Both the position numbers and the translations under genes were made by a program. Of a stretch of DNA of 64,000 nucleotides, positions 41,521-49,979 are shown in pieces. Under the pieces are notes generated by a model. That model was not told the origin of the DNA, searched no databases, and saw nothing but the letters and a program-made list of their open reading frames with translations. Every line of letters starts with the position of its first letter. The first letter of the stretch is position 1. Source of the stretch: an uncultured Kiritimatiellota bacterium (GTDB lineage Bacteria; Verrucomicrobiota; Kiritimatiellia; RFP12; UBA1067); contig CAKTZI010000019.1 of NCBI GenBank assembly GCA_934635385.1, positions 7,622 to 71,621 on the forward strand, written 5' to 3'.

Positions 41521-43377
41521 ATGTCTGACACAATCCGAATTCAGATGGTTTTGGACAAGGTACAGGTTTTTCTTGAGCAGTGGCTTGACAGCCACCTCAA
41601 ACGCATCTACCAGAATGACTTCTGGCAGATGGCGGTTCTCAATGCCTTGACCGTAGAACAGCGAGAGGAAGTCGAGGAAAGCGGCGCCAAGGCTCTTGCG
41701 GAACTTGACTTGGCTATGTTGATTGCCGTTTTCCTCGGCAACTTCAGGGCGTTGCGGAAATCGGCTCATGTCGATTCGGAATTGACGGACATGGCGAAGC
41801 ATGTGAAGAAAATCAGGAATCTTTATGCGCATCGGAACGCCAAGACGATTCGAAAGCCAGATTCCCAAAAGGTCAAGTACCACATTGACACGTTGAAGCA
41901 CTTCCTTGAAGAACTTGGTGCGGATGCTCCGTTGCTTCGGGAGGTTGATCAGCTTTACACGGCAATTGCTCCGGACAGCGCAAAGCCTTTGCCGGTTCAG
42001 AGGGGCGTGATGCGAGGACTCAATGAAATTAAGATCAGCGTGTCCGCCGGATCCATTCGCCAACAAGGCGTGTCAAAGATTATGGAGAAGTCAAATATGT
42101 CAGTGCCGAGTAAAACGAAATTGCCGATTCCTGCGGCTGACAGTCATTACCCGTTCGCGCAGGTCGAGAAGTGGTGTCAGACGATCAACTTTGCGAGGCA
42201 GATGTATGAGGAGGTCTTCTCGCAGGAGGCGAAAATCGTGGATGGAAAACATCGGGAGAATTCCTCTGTCAAGGGCCGGGGCAACTGGGATTACCTCATC
42301 GTGATGCCGTTTTCCGGCACGGCCGACAAGGCGCTGCAGTCGACGGAACTAATGTGGAACTGCCCCGATTCAACTCCGCATTGTGAAGCGGGGCACATTG
42401 TGTGGGAATTCCCGTACTGCGCTGAGTTGCCCAAGCCGAAAGTGGAGAAGTTTTATTCAGCGGGATATGTTCCATCGACGTTTGATGATTACATCGAGGC
42501 GTGCCACGGGACGGAATATCGGCCAGATGCCAACCGTGTGAACAACAATCTCCATGCGGTGACGCACGATACCCATTGGTATTTGGGCACTTACTTTCCG
42601 CGCAGCTTTGTAGAGTCGTTCTGCATTTATGATTATGTGCTGTCCCACTGTCTTGATGAAGTTCGAGCGGGAAAGGACACGCTGACAATCTGCGATGTCG
42701 GAATCGGTTCGGGCGGCGCAACGTATGGCCTGATCTGGGCGTTGCGCAAGAGGCTGCATGGAGATGCGTCATTCAAGAAGATCAAAGTGTACGGTTTTGA
42801 TGGAAATGCCCCTGCATTGCGGTTGTTCGAGAAAATGAAGGGCGTCATGTCGGATGCATGGCCAATTGAGTATGAGTTCGTCACGAAACAAGCACATTTT
42901 AGCGAGGGCTGCATTCTGAATCAAGAAGCCGTTGCGGAGAAAGCTGATTTCGTCATCGCCTCAAAATGCTTGCAGGAGCTGGTTCGCGGGATAATGGGGT
43001 TAGAGAGCATTTACAAGACATTCTTGGCAGATGCCCAAAATGTTATTTCTGATAGCGGACTGATTTCCGTTGTGGAGATTTCTGCCACGGAAAGAATGTC
43101 TGCATTGAACAAGGCATTTGCCGATATTGGGAGAGGGCGAGCCATTTTAGTGCCACGGGCAAGCAGTGGCGTTGGTTGTGTCGAAGAAAAATGCTTTGAA
43201 ATACTCTCGACAAGAATCGCAAATCCCATCCACGAGAGCATCCTCTTTGCTGTGGCCGGTGCTGAAGCGCTTTTGGCAAAGTTTCCGCCATGGGTGTCAG
43301 AGACATGCTTGGCTATGAGCGGTGTCGATGCCGATTCTGAATTTGAAGAAACAACTCATGAAAGGAGCAGACAATGA
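41521..43377 (+). CDS. HEPN domain - SAM methyltransferase fusion
   Basis: The 618-residue protein has an N-terminal Swt1-type HEPN domain (about residues 1-135). It ends in KKIRNLYAHRNAKTI, which holds the R-x4-H signature of HEPN ribonucleases. After a linker, the C-terminal half has ICDVGIGSGGATYGLIWALR (motif I) and KVYGFDGNAPALRLFEKM (motif II), a Rossmann methyltransferase. AAGGAGG lies 9 nt before the ATG. The stop overlaps the helicase start (ATGA). I infer an RNA-cutting effector with a modification or sensing domain, controlled together with the CARF protein. Confidence 0.7.
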   Translation: MSDTIRIQMVLDKVQVFLEQWLDSHLKRIYQNDFWQMAVLNALTVEQREEVEESGAKALAELDLAMLIAVFLGNFRALRKSAHVDSELTDMAKHVKKIRNLYAHRNAKTIRKPDSQKVKYHIDTLKHFLEELGADAPLLREVDQLYTAIAPDSAKPLPVQRGVMRGLNEIKISVSAGSIRQQGVSKIMEKSNMSVPSKTKLPIPAADSHYPFAQVEKWCQTINFARQMYEEVFSQEAKIVDGKHRENSSVKGRGNWDYLIVMPFSGTADKALQSTELMWNCPDSTPHCEAGHIVWEFPYCAELPKPKVEKFYSAGYVPSTFDDYIEACHGTEYRPDANRVNNNLHAVTHDTHWYLGTYFPRSFVESFCIYDYVLSHCLDEVRAGKDTLTICDVGIGSGGATYGLIWALRKRLHGDASFKKIKVYGFDGNAPALRLFEKMKGVMSDAWPIEYEFVTKQAHFSEGCILNQEAVAEKADFVIASKCLQELVRGIMGLESIYKTFLADAQNVISDSGLISVVEISATERMSALNKAFADIGRGRAILVPRASSGVGCVEEKCFEILSTRIANPIHESILFAVAGAEALLAKFPPWVSETCLAMSGVDADSEFEETTHERSRQ

Positions 43378-44627
43378 ATCCTATCTACGTAGAAGTCGGA
43401 AAACTTGATCTGAATCAGGAAGCGATCTACAATCTGAAACTGGATTCAAAATTCATCGTACGCGGATGTGCAGGAAGCGGAAAAACGTCATTGGCGCTCT
43501 TGCGCATGAAACAACTGCTGGCGAGTGAAACCGAAACGGGTGTGACGCCGTTTTATTATGTCTCATTTGTGCGGGAGCTCGTTGAGTGTATGCGCAAGGA
43601 GATTGCTCGTCTTCCTGACGGAAAACCCGAGTTCAATGATTATGCCATAACATACGAGAACTGGGCTCGAGGAGAGATTTCGGACTGGATGAAGAAGGAG
43701 TTTGGAATTCATCCTCGTTCAACGATGTACAAAGAGCCTTATACGGTCAATGTCAAAGGCCAAATGTATTCAAGACAAGACATTAAGGTTAATCCTCAAC
43801 CGGACTATCTGTTTGTTGATGAGTGTCAAGATCTTGACATGGAGGCGGTTGATTCACTGATGAAAGGTGCGCAGAAAGGCATTAGTTTCTATGGAGACGA
43901 TGGCCAGCAGATTATGGCGTGGGGCCACCGCTGCCCTGTCTCTCTTATGGACATTCGTGAGAAATACGGGTTGTTGATACATGACCTGATCTTCAACTAT
44001 CGTCTTCCCAAGGAGATAGCCTTGTTTGCAGAGCAGCTTGGCGGTCGACCTGATTTATCGCGGCATTGCAAAAGTCCGTATCATGAAAAGCCGTTCTTGA
44101 TCAAGGTGTCGAATCGAGAAGACGCTTACGCATATATGAAGAATCGAATCTTGAATATCGGGTTGCAGGATGTGGGAATCGCATTCCCGACAAACGAGGA
44201 GGTTCGCGATGGCTGTAAGGCGCTGGGGCGCATTCTTGGCTCTAAAAGAGTTTCAGGATCTTGGAACATCAAAAAATCGCAAGGCAGCCCGAATGATTAT
44301 GGCTCCCTCGAAGAGACGCAAGTCAAGGTAATGACCTATCAGAAGATCAAGGGGCAGCAGTTCGAGACGGTCTTCCTGTTTGTGTCTGGTGAACTATCGC
44401 CAGAGATGATTAGGCGGTTTTATGTCGGCGTGACGCGAGCCGAGCGCTTTCTTTATGTGCTGTACGCCGATCCGATGCCATCGGCTCTCAGACAGATTCC
44501 GACGGATCTCTATAGCACGACGGACGAAGTTGGCGATTTCAAAGACCTTTACATCAAACCGAAGACGCAGGATGAAATACTTGATGCGATGCTTGATGAA
44601 AAGTCGGACGTCGATGTCGGTTTTTGA
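43374..44627 (+). CDS. Superfamily 1 (UvrD/PcrA-like) helicase
   Basis: The 417-residue protein has Walker A GCAGSGKTSLAL (about residues 31-42), Walker B FVDECQDLDMEAV (about 147), Q-motif-like YGDDGQQIMAWG, FNYRLPKEIA, MTYQKIKGQQFETVFLF and the arginine-finger motif VGVTRAERFL near the C-terminus. It lacks the large 1B/2B insertions of UvrD, so it is a compact SF1 ATPase. It is coupled to the HEPN-methyltransferase gene by ATGA, with AAAGGAG upstream. It would unwind or translocate on nucleic acid. Confidence 0.85.
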   Translation: MNPIYVEVGKLDLNQEAIYNLKLDSKFIVRGCAGSGKTSLALLRMKQLLASETETGVTPFYYVSFVRELVECMRKEIARLPDGKPEFNDYAITYENWARGEISDWMKKEFGIHPRSTMYKEPYTVNVKGQMYSRQDIKVNPQPDYLFVDECQDLDMEAVDSLMKGAQKGISFYGDDGQQIMAWGHRCPVSLMDIREKYGLLIHDLIFNYRLPKEIALFAEQLGGRPDLSRHCKSPYHEKPFLIKVSNREDAYAYMKNRILNIGLQDVGIAFPTNEEVRDGCKALGRILGSKRVSGSWNIKKSQGSPNDYGSLEETQVKVMTYQKIKGQQFETVFLFVSGELSPEMIRRFYVGVTRAERFLYVLYADPMPSALRQIPTDLYSTTDEVGDFKDLYIKPKTQDEILDAMLDEKSDVDVGF

Positions 44628-44646
44628 AGTGAAGGTGAGATGCCTT

Positions 44647-45897
44647 ATGAAATACTACTATCCGACAACGACACTTAATTTCGACAGCATCTTGTCCTCG
44701 CAGATGATTTCGCCGTCTGGGTTGTATAAGCCCGGCACGTTGTGGTGGAATCGCCACAAGGCAATCATTGGAGAACGGCCAGACGTGATTGTTTTGTACA
44801 GCAAATGTCCGATTTGGGACATCAACGATCCGGACTGCGACAATTACCCAATGGTAGTCGAGTTGAATAAAAACTTTGCAAAGGCAGAGAAGATTGAATG
44901 CGCCGTCAATCAGGAGCTCAAGGCGACATGCCTTTTTGACTCTTTCACGTTTTCGATGTTGGAGCTCATGCAAGGCAAGGTTCGCTTCCTGTTCAGGGAC
45001 AAGTCCGAACGGGATCGAATGCTTGTGCGGGCAATGACAGGAGCCGAGGAATGCAAGATCGTCAATGCGCTCAAGATTGATTGCCCAGAGTCATTTGGAT
45101 TGATGCCAACGAGAAGGAACAGGATTTTCAAACTGGATGAAGCGCGAGAGGCGGTCACCGCTGCGCTCGGAAATCGCCCGCCGCAGGAAAGTTTGGAGTA
45201 TGGAGAGGATTTAATCCGAGCAGAACGGTTGCGCGGCGCACGGCTTGGCTATCAGGCTGGGCGCAATGCGAAGTTTCTCCGAAATGGCTTTTATATGGAC
45301 GCCTATCGGGATCCTGTCTCCTATGGCGATTGGAAGAAGAAAGTCTTGCCGGAACCTTTTGCTGCCTTAATCGACAAGCTGTGTGCGAGACCGTTAGTCC
45401 GCTGGGATCCTAATCGTGTGGCAATCGCTCGGTTTTGCAAAGAATGCTGGGAAGACTGCTTTCGCGGCAAGAAGGTTGCAGGAAAAACTGTCACAGAGGG
45501 AACGAAGATACACGCCTCCCTTCAGAATCTTGCGCGGCACTGGCTGAGCCCAGCGGAACCATATCGTATTTCAGCTGAAAGCAATCCGTATCTGCAGGCA
45601 TTTGCCGCTTTTCTGGAGTGTGGCGACAATGCCGGAAAATATCCGCGTTTCGCCAGAGAGGGGTTGTTGAAACAGCCGGAATACCTGCTGTGCCTTTACG
45701 GTGCATTGGTCGGGTATACGTCCTTTTCGCGAATTCTCCTTAAGAACAAGATGTATCTCCCAACTCCGCTGAAGCAAGAAGAAGATGAAACGCCTTCCGC
45801 GTCGACGCCAGCGGCGGACATGGTTCCAGATAAGGCACTCAATGAGCCGCCCCCTGCGGAGGTGCGTGTGACGACCCAACAACTGTTGCAAATCTAA
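44647..45897 (+). CDS. Uncharacterised helicase-partner protein
   Basis: The 416-residue protein begins MKYYYPTTTLNFDSILSSQM and is mostly soluble, with a helix-rich middle and a proline-rich acidic tail (about residues 380-410). I do not recognise the family and see no nuclease signature I can trust. AAGGTGAG lies 8 nt before the ATG, 19 nt after the helicase stop. Its stop overlaps the next ATG (TAATG). The tight linkage to the SF1 helicase suggests it supplies target recognition or the effector step. Confidence 0.65.
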   Translation: MKYYYPTTTLNFDSILSSQMISPSGLYKPGTLWWNRHKAIIGERPDVIVLYSKCPIWDINDPDCDNYPMVVELNKNFAKAEKIECAVNQELKATCLFDSFTFSMLELMQGKVRFLFRDKSERDRMLVRAMTGAEECKIVNALKIDCPESFGLMPTRRNRIFKLDEAREAVTAALGNRPPQESLEYGEDLIRAERLRGARLGYQAGRNAKFLRNGFYMDAYRDPVSYGDWKKKVLPEPFAALIDKLCARPLVRWDPNRVAIARFCKECWEDCFRGKKVAGKTVTEGTKIHASLQNLARHWLSPAEPYRISAESNPYLQAFAAFLECGDNAGKYPRFAREGLLKQPEYLLCLYGALVGYTSFSRILLKNKMYLPTPLKQEEDETPSASTPAADMVPDKALNEPPPAEVRVTTQQLLQI

Positions 45898-46865
45898 TGC
45901 GCATGAAAAATAAAACACTGCAACCTGTCATTGTTTCTGCAAGTCGCTCGACGGACATTCCGGCTTTCTATTCCGGCTGGTTCATGAATCGGATTAAGGC
46001 CGGGTACTGTTGCTGGGTCAATCCGTTTAACCAGGAGGCTTTTCGCGTGTCGTTTGAGAAGACGCGGCTTTTTGTGTTCTGGTCGAAGAATCCGCGACCC
46101 CTGATGTCTCGTCTTGAAGAGCTTCATGCGCACGGATTCAAGAACTACTATTTTCAGTTTACGCTCAACGACTATGTGGAAGAGGGTCTTGAACCCAATG
46201 TCCCTTCTGTTGAATCTCGTGTGGAAACGTTCCGCCAACTGTCCCAGTTGGTCGGCAAGGAGCGCGTGATCTGGCGATTCGATCCATTGTTGCTGTCTGA
46301 CTCGTTGACCATCGACATCTTGCTTAAGCGAATTGCCGAAATCGGCATGGCCTTGGCTGGGTATACTGAAAAGCTCGTATTCAGTTTCGCGGATATTCAA
46401 TCGTATCGCAAGGTGATCAGAAATCTCGCAGGGACGACCTGTCGGGAGTTTGCAAAAGAGGAGCGGCTGGAATTTGCCGAAGGTCTTCGCGAACTAAAGC
46501 CCAAGTTGGGCCTTGAGATGGCAACCTGTGCCGAGGACATCGATCTGTCCGAGTTTGGCTGTAGCCACAATAAATGCATCGACGATGACCTGATGGTGCG
46601 GCTCTTTCACGACGACCTCGCGCTGATGGACTTCATCGGCGCGGAATGCGACTTGGTTGAAGGGTGGAAAATCGCGAAGTCAAGAAAGGACAAGGGACAG
46701 CGCAAGGCCTGCGGCTGCGTCGTTTCGAAGGACATCGGAATGTACAACACATGTCCGCATCTCTGTCGCTACTGCTACGCGAACGCGAGCAACGAATGCG
46801 TGATGAAGAACGTGAGCCGGCATAACGATGAAAGCGAGAGCATCATCGGAGATCTGACTTGTTAG
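45897..46865 (+). CDS. DUF1848 protein, radical-SAM-like Fe-S
   Basis: The 322-residue protein matches DUF1848: VIVSASRSTDIPAFYSGWF near the start, VFWSKNPRPL and KVIRNLAG inside, and a C-terminal cysteine cluster (CGCVVSKDIGMYNTCPHLCRYCYAN) that could hold an iron-sulfur cluster. The family has no experimentally defined activity that I know of, though a SAM or Fe-S enzyme is inferred. ATG 45897 overlaps the previous stop; ATG 45903 is an alternative. It is part of the CARF-HEPN-helicase operon. Confidence 0.8.
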   Translation: MRMKNKTLQPVIVSASRSTDIPAFYSGWFMNRIKAGYCCWVNPFNQEAFRVSFEKTRLFVFWSKNPRPLMSRLEELHAHGFKNYYFQFTLNDYVEEGLEPNVPSVESRVETFRQLSQLVGKERVIWRFDPLLLSDSLTIDILLKRIAEIGMALAGYTEKLVFSFADIQSYRKVIRNLAGTTCREFAKEERLEFAEGLRELKPKLGLEMATCAEDIDLSEFGCSHNKCIDDDLMVRLFHDDLALMDFIGAECDLVEGWKIAKSRKDKGQRKACGCVVSKDIGMYNTCPHLCRYCYANASNECVMKNVSRHNDESESIIGDLTC

Positions 46866-46902
46866 GGGTGATGATATTGAAGCATAAGAAACGAGGTGTA
46901 AT

Positions 46903-47424
46903 ATGTCTAACATTGGAAATAGAATCGGTCGTCGGTATGATGACATCGTCTCGTATTTTAAGCGCAATCCTTTCGGATCGAAGCCGATAGACCTGACCGC
47001 GTTGAGTTGCCTGCCTCCGGTGGACCGTTGCCTGATTTTGGAGCGGGTTGCAAAGGAATGTGGGGCGGATGTCATTGTCTTGATTGACAAATTATCCATG
47101 GCCTACCTGAAGGCGGGGTGGAGCGATTTGGCGGAGATGTTTGTTAGGGCCTGTTGCCGCAAAGGTGTCATCATGCCTGCACATTACTATATGTTCATGG
47201 ACAAGCTTTCGGGCTTGTCGGTATATGGCGTTTCGCAAGGATATGAGGATACCTTGGACAAATTGTCGCGCATGACTGGTGCGCTTGAAGGTCTTATAAA
47301 GGACTTGTGTGAAACGTATCGTGGGCAAGAGGTGTTTAGCGGCGTGGATGTCACGTCCCTATATGATGCGCGAGACATAGAGGCTTTTAAGGAAGAGAGG
47401 TTGAATTTCATAAACGGCATATAA
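46903..47424 (+). CDS. Uncharacterised helical protein at operon end
   Basis: The 173-residue protein is largely alpha-helical, with VDRCLILERVAKECGADVIVLIDKLSMAYL and YMFMDKLSGLSVYGVSQGYEDTL. The latter recalls the short DUF3791-like proteins of the 39-kb region only in outline. It follows DUF1848 by 37 nt and precedes the RT1 leader. It could belong to the operon or be a separate small cassette. Function unknown. TATAAT at 47420-47425 overlaps its stop codon. Confidence 0.5.
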   Translation: MSNIGNRIGRRYDDIVSYFKRNPFGSKPIDLTALSCLPPVDRCLILERVAKECGADVIVLIDKLSMAYLKAGWSDLAEMFVRACCRKGVIMPAHYYMFMDKLSGLSVYGVSQGYEDTLDKLSRMTGALEGLIKDLCETYRGQEVFSGVDVTSLYDARDIEAFKEERLNFINGI

Positions 47425-47425
47425 T
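47420..47425 (+). promoter_or_regulatory. -10 box for the RT1 leader RNA
   Basis: TATAAT at 47420-47425 overlaps the stop codon of the preceding gene. Transcription from here would begin about 35 nt before the left inverted-repeat arm at 47467. No good -35 box is seen. Confidence 0.45.
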
Positions 47426-47466
47426 CAGATAATGACTGTCCGTGAAAGGGCTTAATTCACAATTTA

Positions 47467-47804
47467 AGGAGGGTGCGAAAGTCGTGCGCGATGGGTTCGC
47501 AAGAATGCCGTCGCACCTGTCGTCCGAAGGTCAAAGCGCGCAGTTCATGACTGCGGCTTCGGATTATGAGCGCGAAAGTGATTGCGAGGAAGCCTCTCGT
47601 TTCCAAGCCGATTCGGGTTCCCCGATGCGGATGGATCCACGCTCACCTTGCTTCACGCGGAGTGGCTTCCCGTCAGGCTCTTTCTTTCAAGCCTGTCGAG
47701 TCCTCGCTTCGCTCGGGCGGCGTCCAAGCCGTCTGCTTTTCACCGTTTTGGGGTTCATTCCAAAACGCCGTATCGTAACGTTTCCATGACTTTCGCACCC
47801 TCCT
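47467..47804 (+). ncRNA. RT1-associated structured RNA candidate bounded by a 17-bp inverted repeat
   Basis: The left arm AGGAGGGTGCGAAAGTC (47467-47483) is the exact reverse complement of 47788-47804, and three further pairs including one G-U extend it to about 20 bp. Between the arms are perfect hairpins: TCCGAAG/CTTCGGA (47523-47529 and 47557-47563) enclosing CGCAGT/ACTGCG (47539-47544 and 47550-47555), and CGTTTTGG/CCAAAACG (47744-47751 and 47760-47767). The right arm ends 7 nt before the RT1 start codon. The layout resembles retron-type and other RT-associated RNAs, but no known family is assigned. Confidence 0.65.
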
Positions 47805-47810
47805 GCTTTT

Positions 47811-49619
47811 ATGCACAAGTCCGTTGATCGGTTTTCGTTTATGGCGATTGTCCGTGTCCTGTCCTTGCTCAGGGCCAAGGAGGCGAACTTGCGCCATCGC
47901 AGGGTGTTTTATTGGCGATATTTTGAGGATGGAAATGATCCGATTCTGGTGAATGTTCCAGGGTTGGACGAACTCTTGCCGCCACGCCGGCAATGGGCGC
48001 GCCCAGATCGCAAGCATCGCGGTACATGCGGTGTACCCATTATTGATGTGCTGCATGATTCGATCTATCGAAAAGTGGATGGCGTGCGTCGAGCGGGGCG
48101 GTTGGACGAATACGATTGGGGGCGACGTCTTGTTCAGTTCGTCGCGGCGGTTCAGGGGCGTGTTGCCCGGAAGGATTTTCAGTTCACGCGTCCAAAGCTT
48201 TGGCTGCGTGCAAAAGCCGTGCCGCGAGGCAGTCAGTCGAAATGTCGTTGCATTTGCTGTTATGAGGATCTGTCGGATCGGGTCATTTTGGCCATTGCCA
48301 ACAAGTGGCTGTCTTCTGTTCTGGATCCATCGTTTTCGGATAGCAGCTATGCGTTTCGCAGGAAAAGGGCGTTGACATACCATGCGGCGATCAAGGGACT
48401 TGTTGCCTATCGCAAGCGGCATGACGGTCGACTTTATGTGGCTGAATGCGATGTTTTAAAGTGCTTTGATGTCATCAGCCATGACGCGGTTCGACAGGGT
48501 GTGCAAGCGCATATTGGAGCAGACTCGGATTTGATGGCGATTGTCAATGGCTACTTGGCATCTTATAATCTCGCATGGATGAATGAGACGGCCACTGCGC
48601 TTGCGAGGGAATCAGGTGCTACATTTGACTGCGTGGACACACGCGCACTCGCACGGTTGTTTGGACAGCCGATCGATTTGTCGCGTTTTGGCATCCCACA
48701 GGGCGGCTCTTTGTCAGGAACTCTGACAAATATGATTCTTGATGCGGTTGACAAGGCATTGGCGCAAGTCCCATTGGCGGATTTGTTCTATGCACGCTAT
48801 TGCGATGACATCATAATCTCCCATCCGACGCGAAAAGGCTGCCTCATGGCTCAGTCTGTGTGCCGAGAAACACGTGTGTCCCTTAAGATTCCTGCGCATC
48901 CGCGCAAACGAACGGTAAATTATGACGCATCGTATTATGCGATAAAATCGAAAGGCCCTTATGCGTGGGCATCCCGTGACCGCAATCAGACAGGTGTTTC
49001 TCCGTGGGTGTCTTTCCTTGGATGCTGCATTCGATATGATGGCGAAATGCGCGTTCGGGCAGAAACAGTGGATGGGCATATGCGGAGCATGAGGGAAGAG
49101 TGTGAAACAGTGCTTTCTCACGTGCGCCGGGGCGTCGTCCGAAAGAGCGTGTCTGTCCCTGACATTGCGACCGGTTTCATGTATCGACTGGTGGACAAGG
49201 GTGTGGGGCGCATAACGGCGCATTCGAGCAAATCAGCCGGGCGTTGCTGGATGGCGGCTTTCCCCTATGTCTGGTCTTCAAAATGCGCGTTGCATCAGAT
49301 GCGGCTGCTTGACGCGGAACGGTCGTCGCTATTTGCCAAGGTTATGCGAACGTTGGAAATTGTTCGGAAAAGGCCGACAAGTGATGAGGACGACGAGGAG
49401 TCTTTGTATTTCGGAAAGCCGTTTAGTTATTATGGCGTGGCAGAGCGCATCGCACGAGATCGGGTTGCCCGTATGCGCAAGCTTATCCTCTTGCCAAAGC
49501 CGTTGGATGGCGAAAAAGGTGCTGACGATCAGGAGGCATATGATTGTGCCGCAGACTGTGATGAAGAGGCGGATAGGCGCTCGGAGATCTCTGGCTGGGA
49601 TCGAGCATCTGGGCGATAG
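47811..49619 (+). CDS. Reverse transcriptase (RT1), unclassified
   Basis: The 602-residue protein has RT motif A AECDVLKCFD (catalytic Asp214, about residues 211-220), motif B GIPQGGSLS (about 294-302) and motif C YCDD (330-333). WVSFLGCCIRYDGEMRVR follows, and a C-terminal family block YFGKPFSYYG is shared with RT2 (YYGRPFSYYG). The N-terminal 200 residues are also related to those of RT2. It lacks a group II intron maturase or HNH domain and the SQ motif of diversity-generating elements. I cannot place it in a named RT class; unknown-group defence RTs are the best guess. It ends in an acidic tail beyond the shared block. Confidence 0.85.
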   Translation: MHKSVDRFSFMAIVRVLSLLRAKEANLRHRRVFYWRYFEDGNDPILVNVPGLDELLPPRRQWARPDRKHRGTCGVPIIDVLHDSIYRKVDGVRRAGRLDEYDWGRRLVQFVAAVQGRVARKDFQFTRPKLWLRAKAVPRGSQSKCRCICCYEDLSDRVILAIANKWLSSVLDPSFSDSSYAFRRKRALTYHAAIKGLVAYRKRHDGRLYVAECDVLKCFDVISHDAVRQGVQAHIGADSDLMAIVNGYLASYNLAWMNETATALARESGATFDCVDTRALARLFGQPIDLSRFGIPQGGSLSGTLTNMILDAVDKALAQVPLADLFYARYCDDIIISHPTRKGCLMAQSVCRETRVSLKIPAHPRKRTVNYDASYYAIKSKGPYAWASRDRNQTGVSPWVSFLGCCIRYDGEMRVRAETVDGHMRSMREECETVLSHVRRGVVRKSVSVPDIATGFMYRLVDKGVGRITAHSSKSAGRCWMAAFPYVWSSKCALHQMRLLDAERSSLFAKVMRTLEIVRKRPTSDEDDEESLYFGKPFSYYGVAERIARDRVARMRKLILLPKPLDGEKGADDQEAYDCAADCDEEADRRSEISGWDRASGR

Positions 49620-49749
49620 TGGGTGCGGGATGTTCTTGGCGATAAGTCGCTGATGCAAGGTGTGGATGTCTGCGGATGTCTAATTCTGCCTTTTGCAGGA
49701 TCCAATATGAGATAATACGCCTGACAGACAAAGAAAGAGAGGTGTGGAC

Positions 49750-49929
49750 ATGGACGATTTTGATGGAGATGTTTCAGGCTTTGAGGAAGACCTCTTTGAA
49801 AGGGGGTGGCTCCGCAGTCATGAAGTTTTCCGTGACAGGGAAGACGGTGGCATCTGGTATGACGGCTATTATTGTGAGAGCGCTTCCGATTATGAGGAGG
49901 CGGAGATGGAGTATTGGAATACGCACTGA
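49750..49929 (+). CDS. Small acidic protein between the two reverse transcriptases
   Basis: Starting at ATG 49750 (AAAGAGAGG binding site 7 nt upstream; GTG 49744 is also in frame) it encodes 59 residues. Of these, 19 are Asp or Glu and only four are Arg, with aromatic residues near the end (IWYDGYYCES...EMEYW). It has no known motif. Its acidity suggests a nucleic-acid mimic or a partner for one of the RTs. GATAAT at about 49711-49716 may be its -10 box. Confidence 0.6.
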   Translation: MDDFDGDVSGFEEDLFERGWLRSHEVFRDREDGGIWYDGYYCESASDYEEAEMEYWNTH

Positions 49930-49979
49930 TTGCCGTGTCAGATTCGTACAGTTGAGGCGAGTATGTAAATGAAAGACCG

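Noticed and set aside
47442..47789. 115-codon open frame over the RT1 upstream region
   Set aside because: It lies inside the inverted-repeat segment, has no ribosome binding site at its ATG (the AAGGAGGG lies downstream of it, in the repeat arm), and its sequence looks like translated structured RNA.
47811..49619. Classic retron
   Set aside because: The inverted repeats fit the idea, but I do not see the usual retron RT signature motifs and the proteins are about 600 residues, larger than most retron RTs. Left as an open comparison, not claimed.
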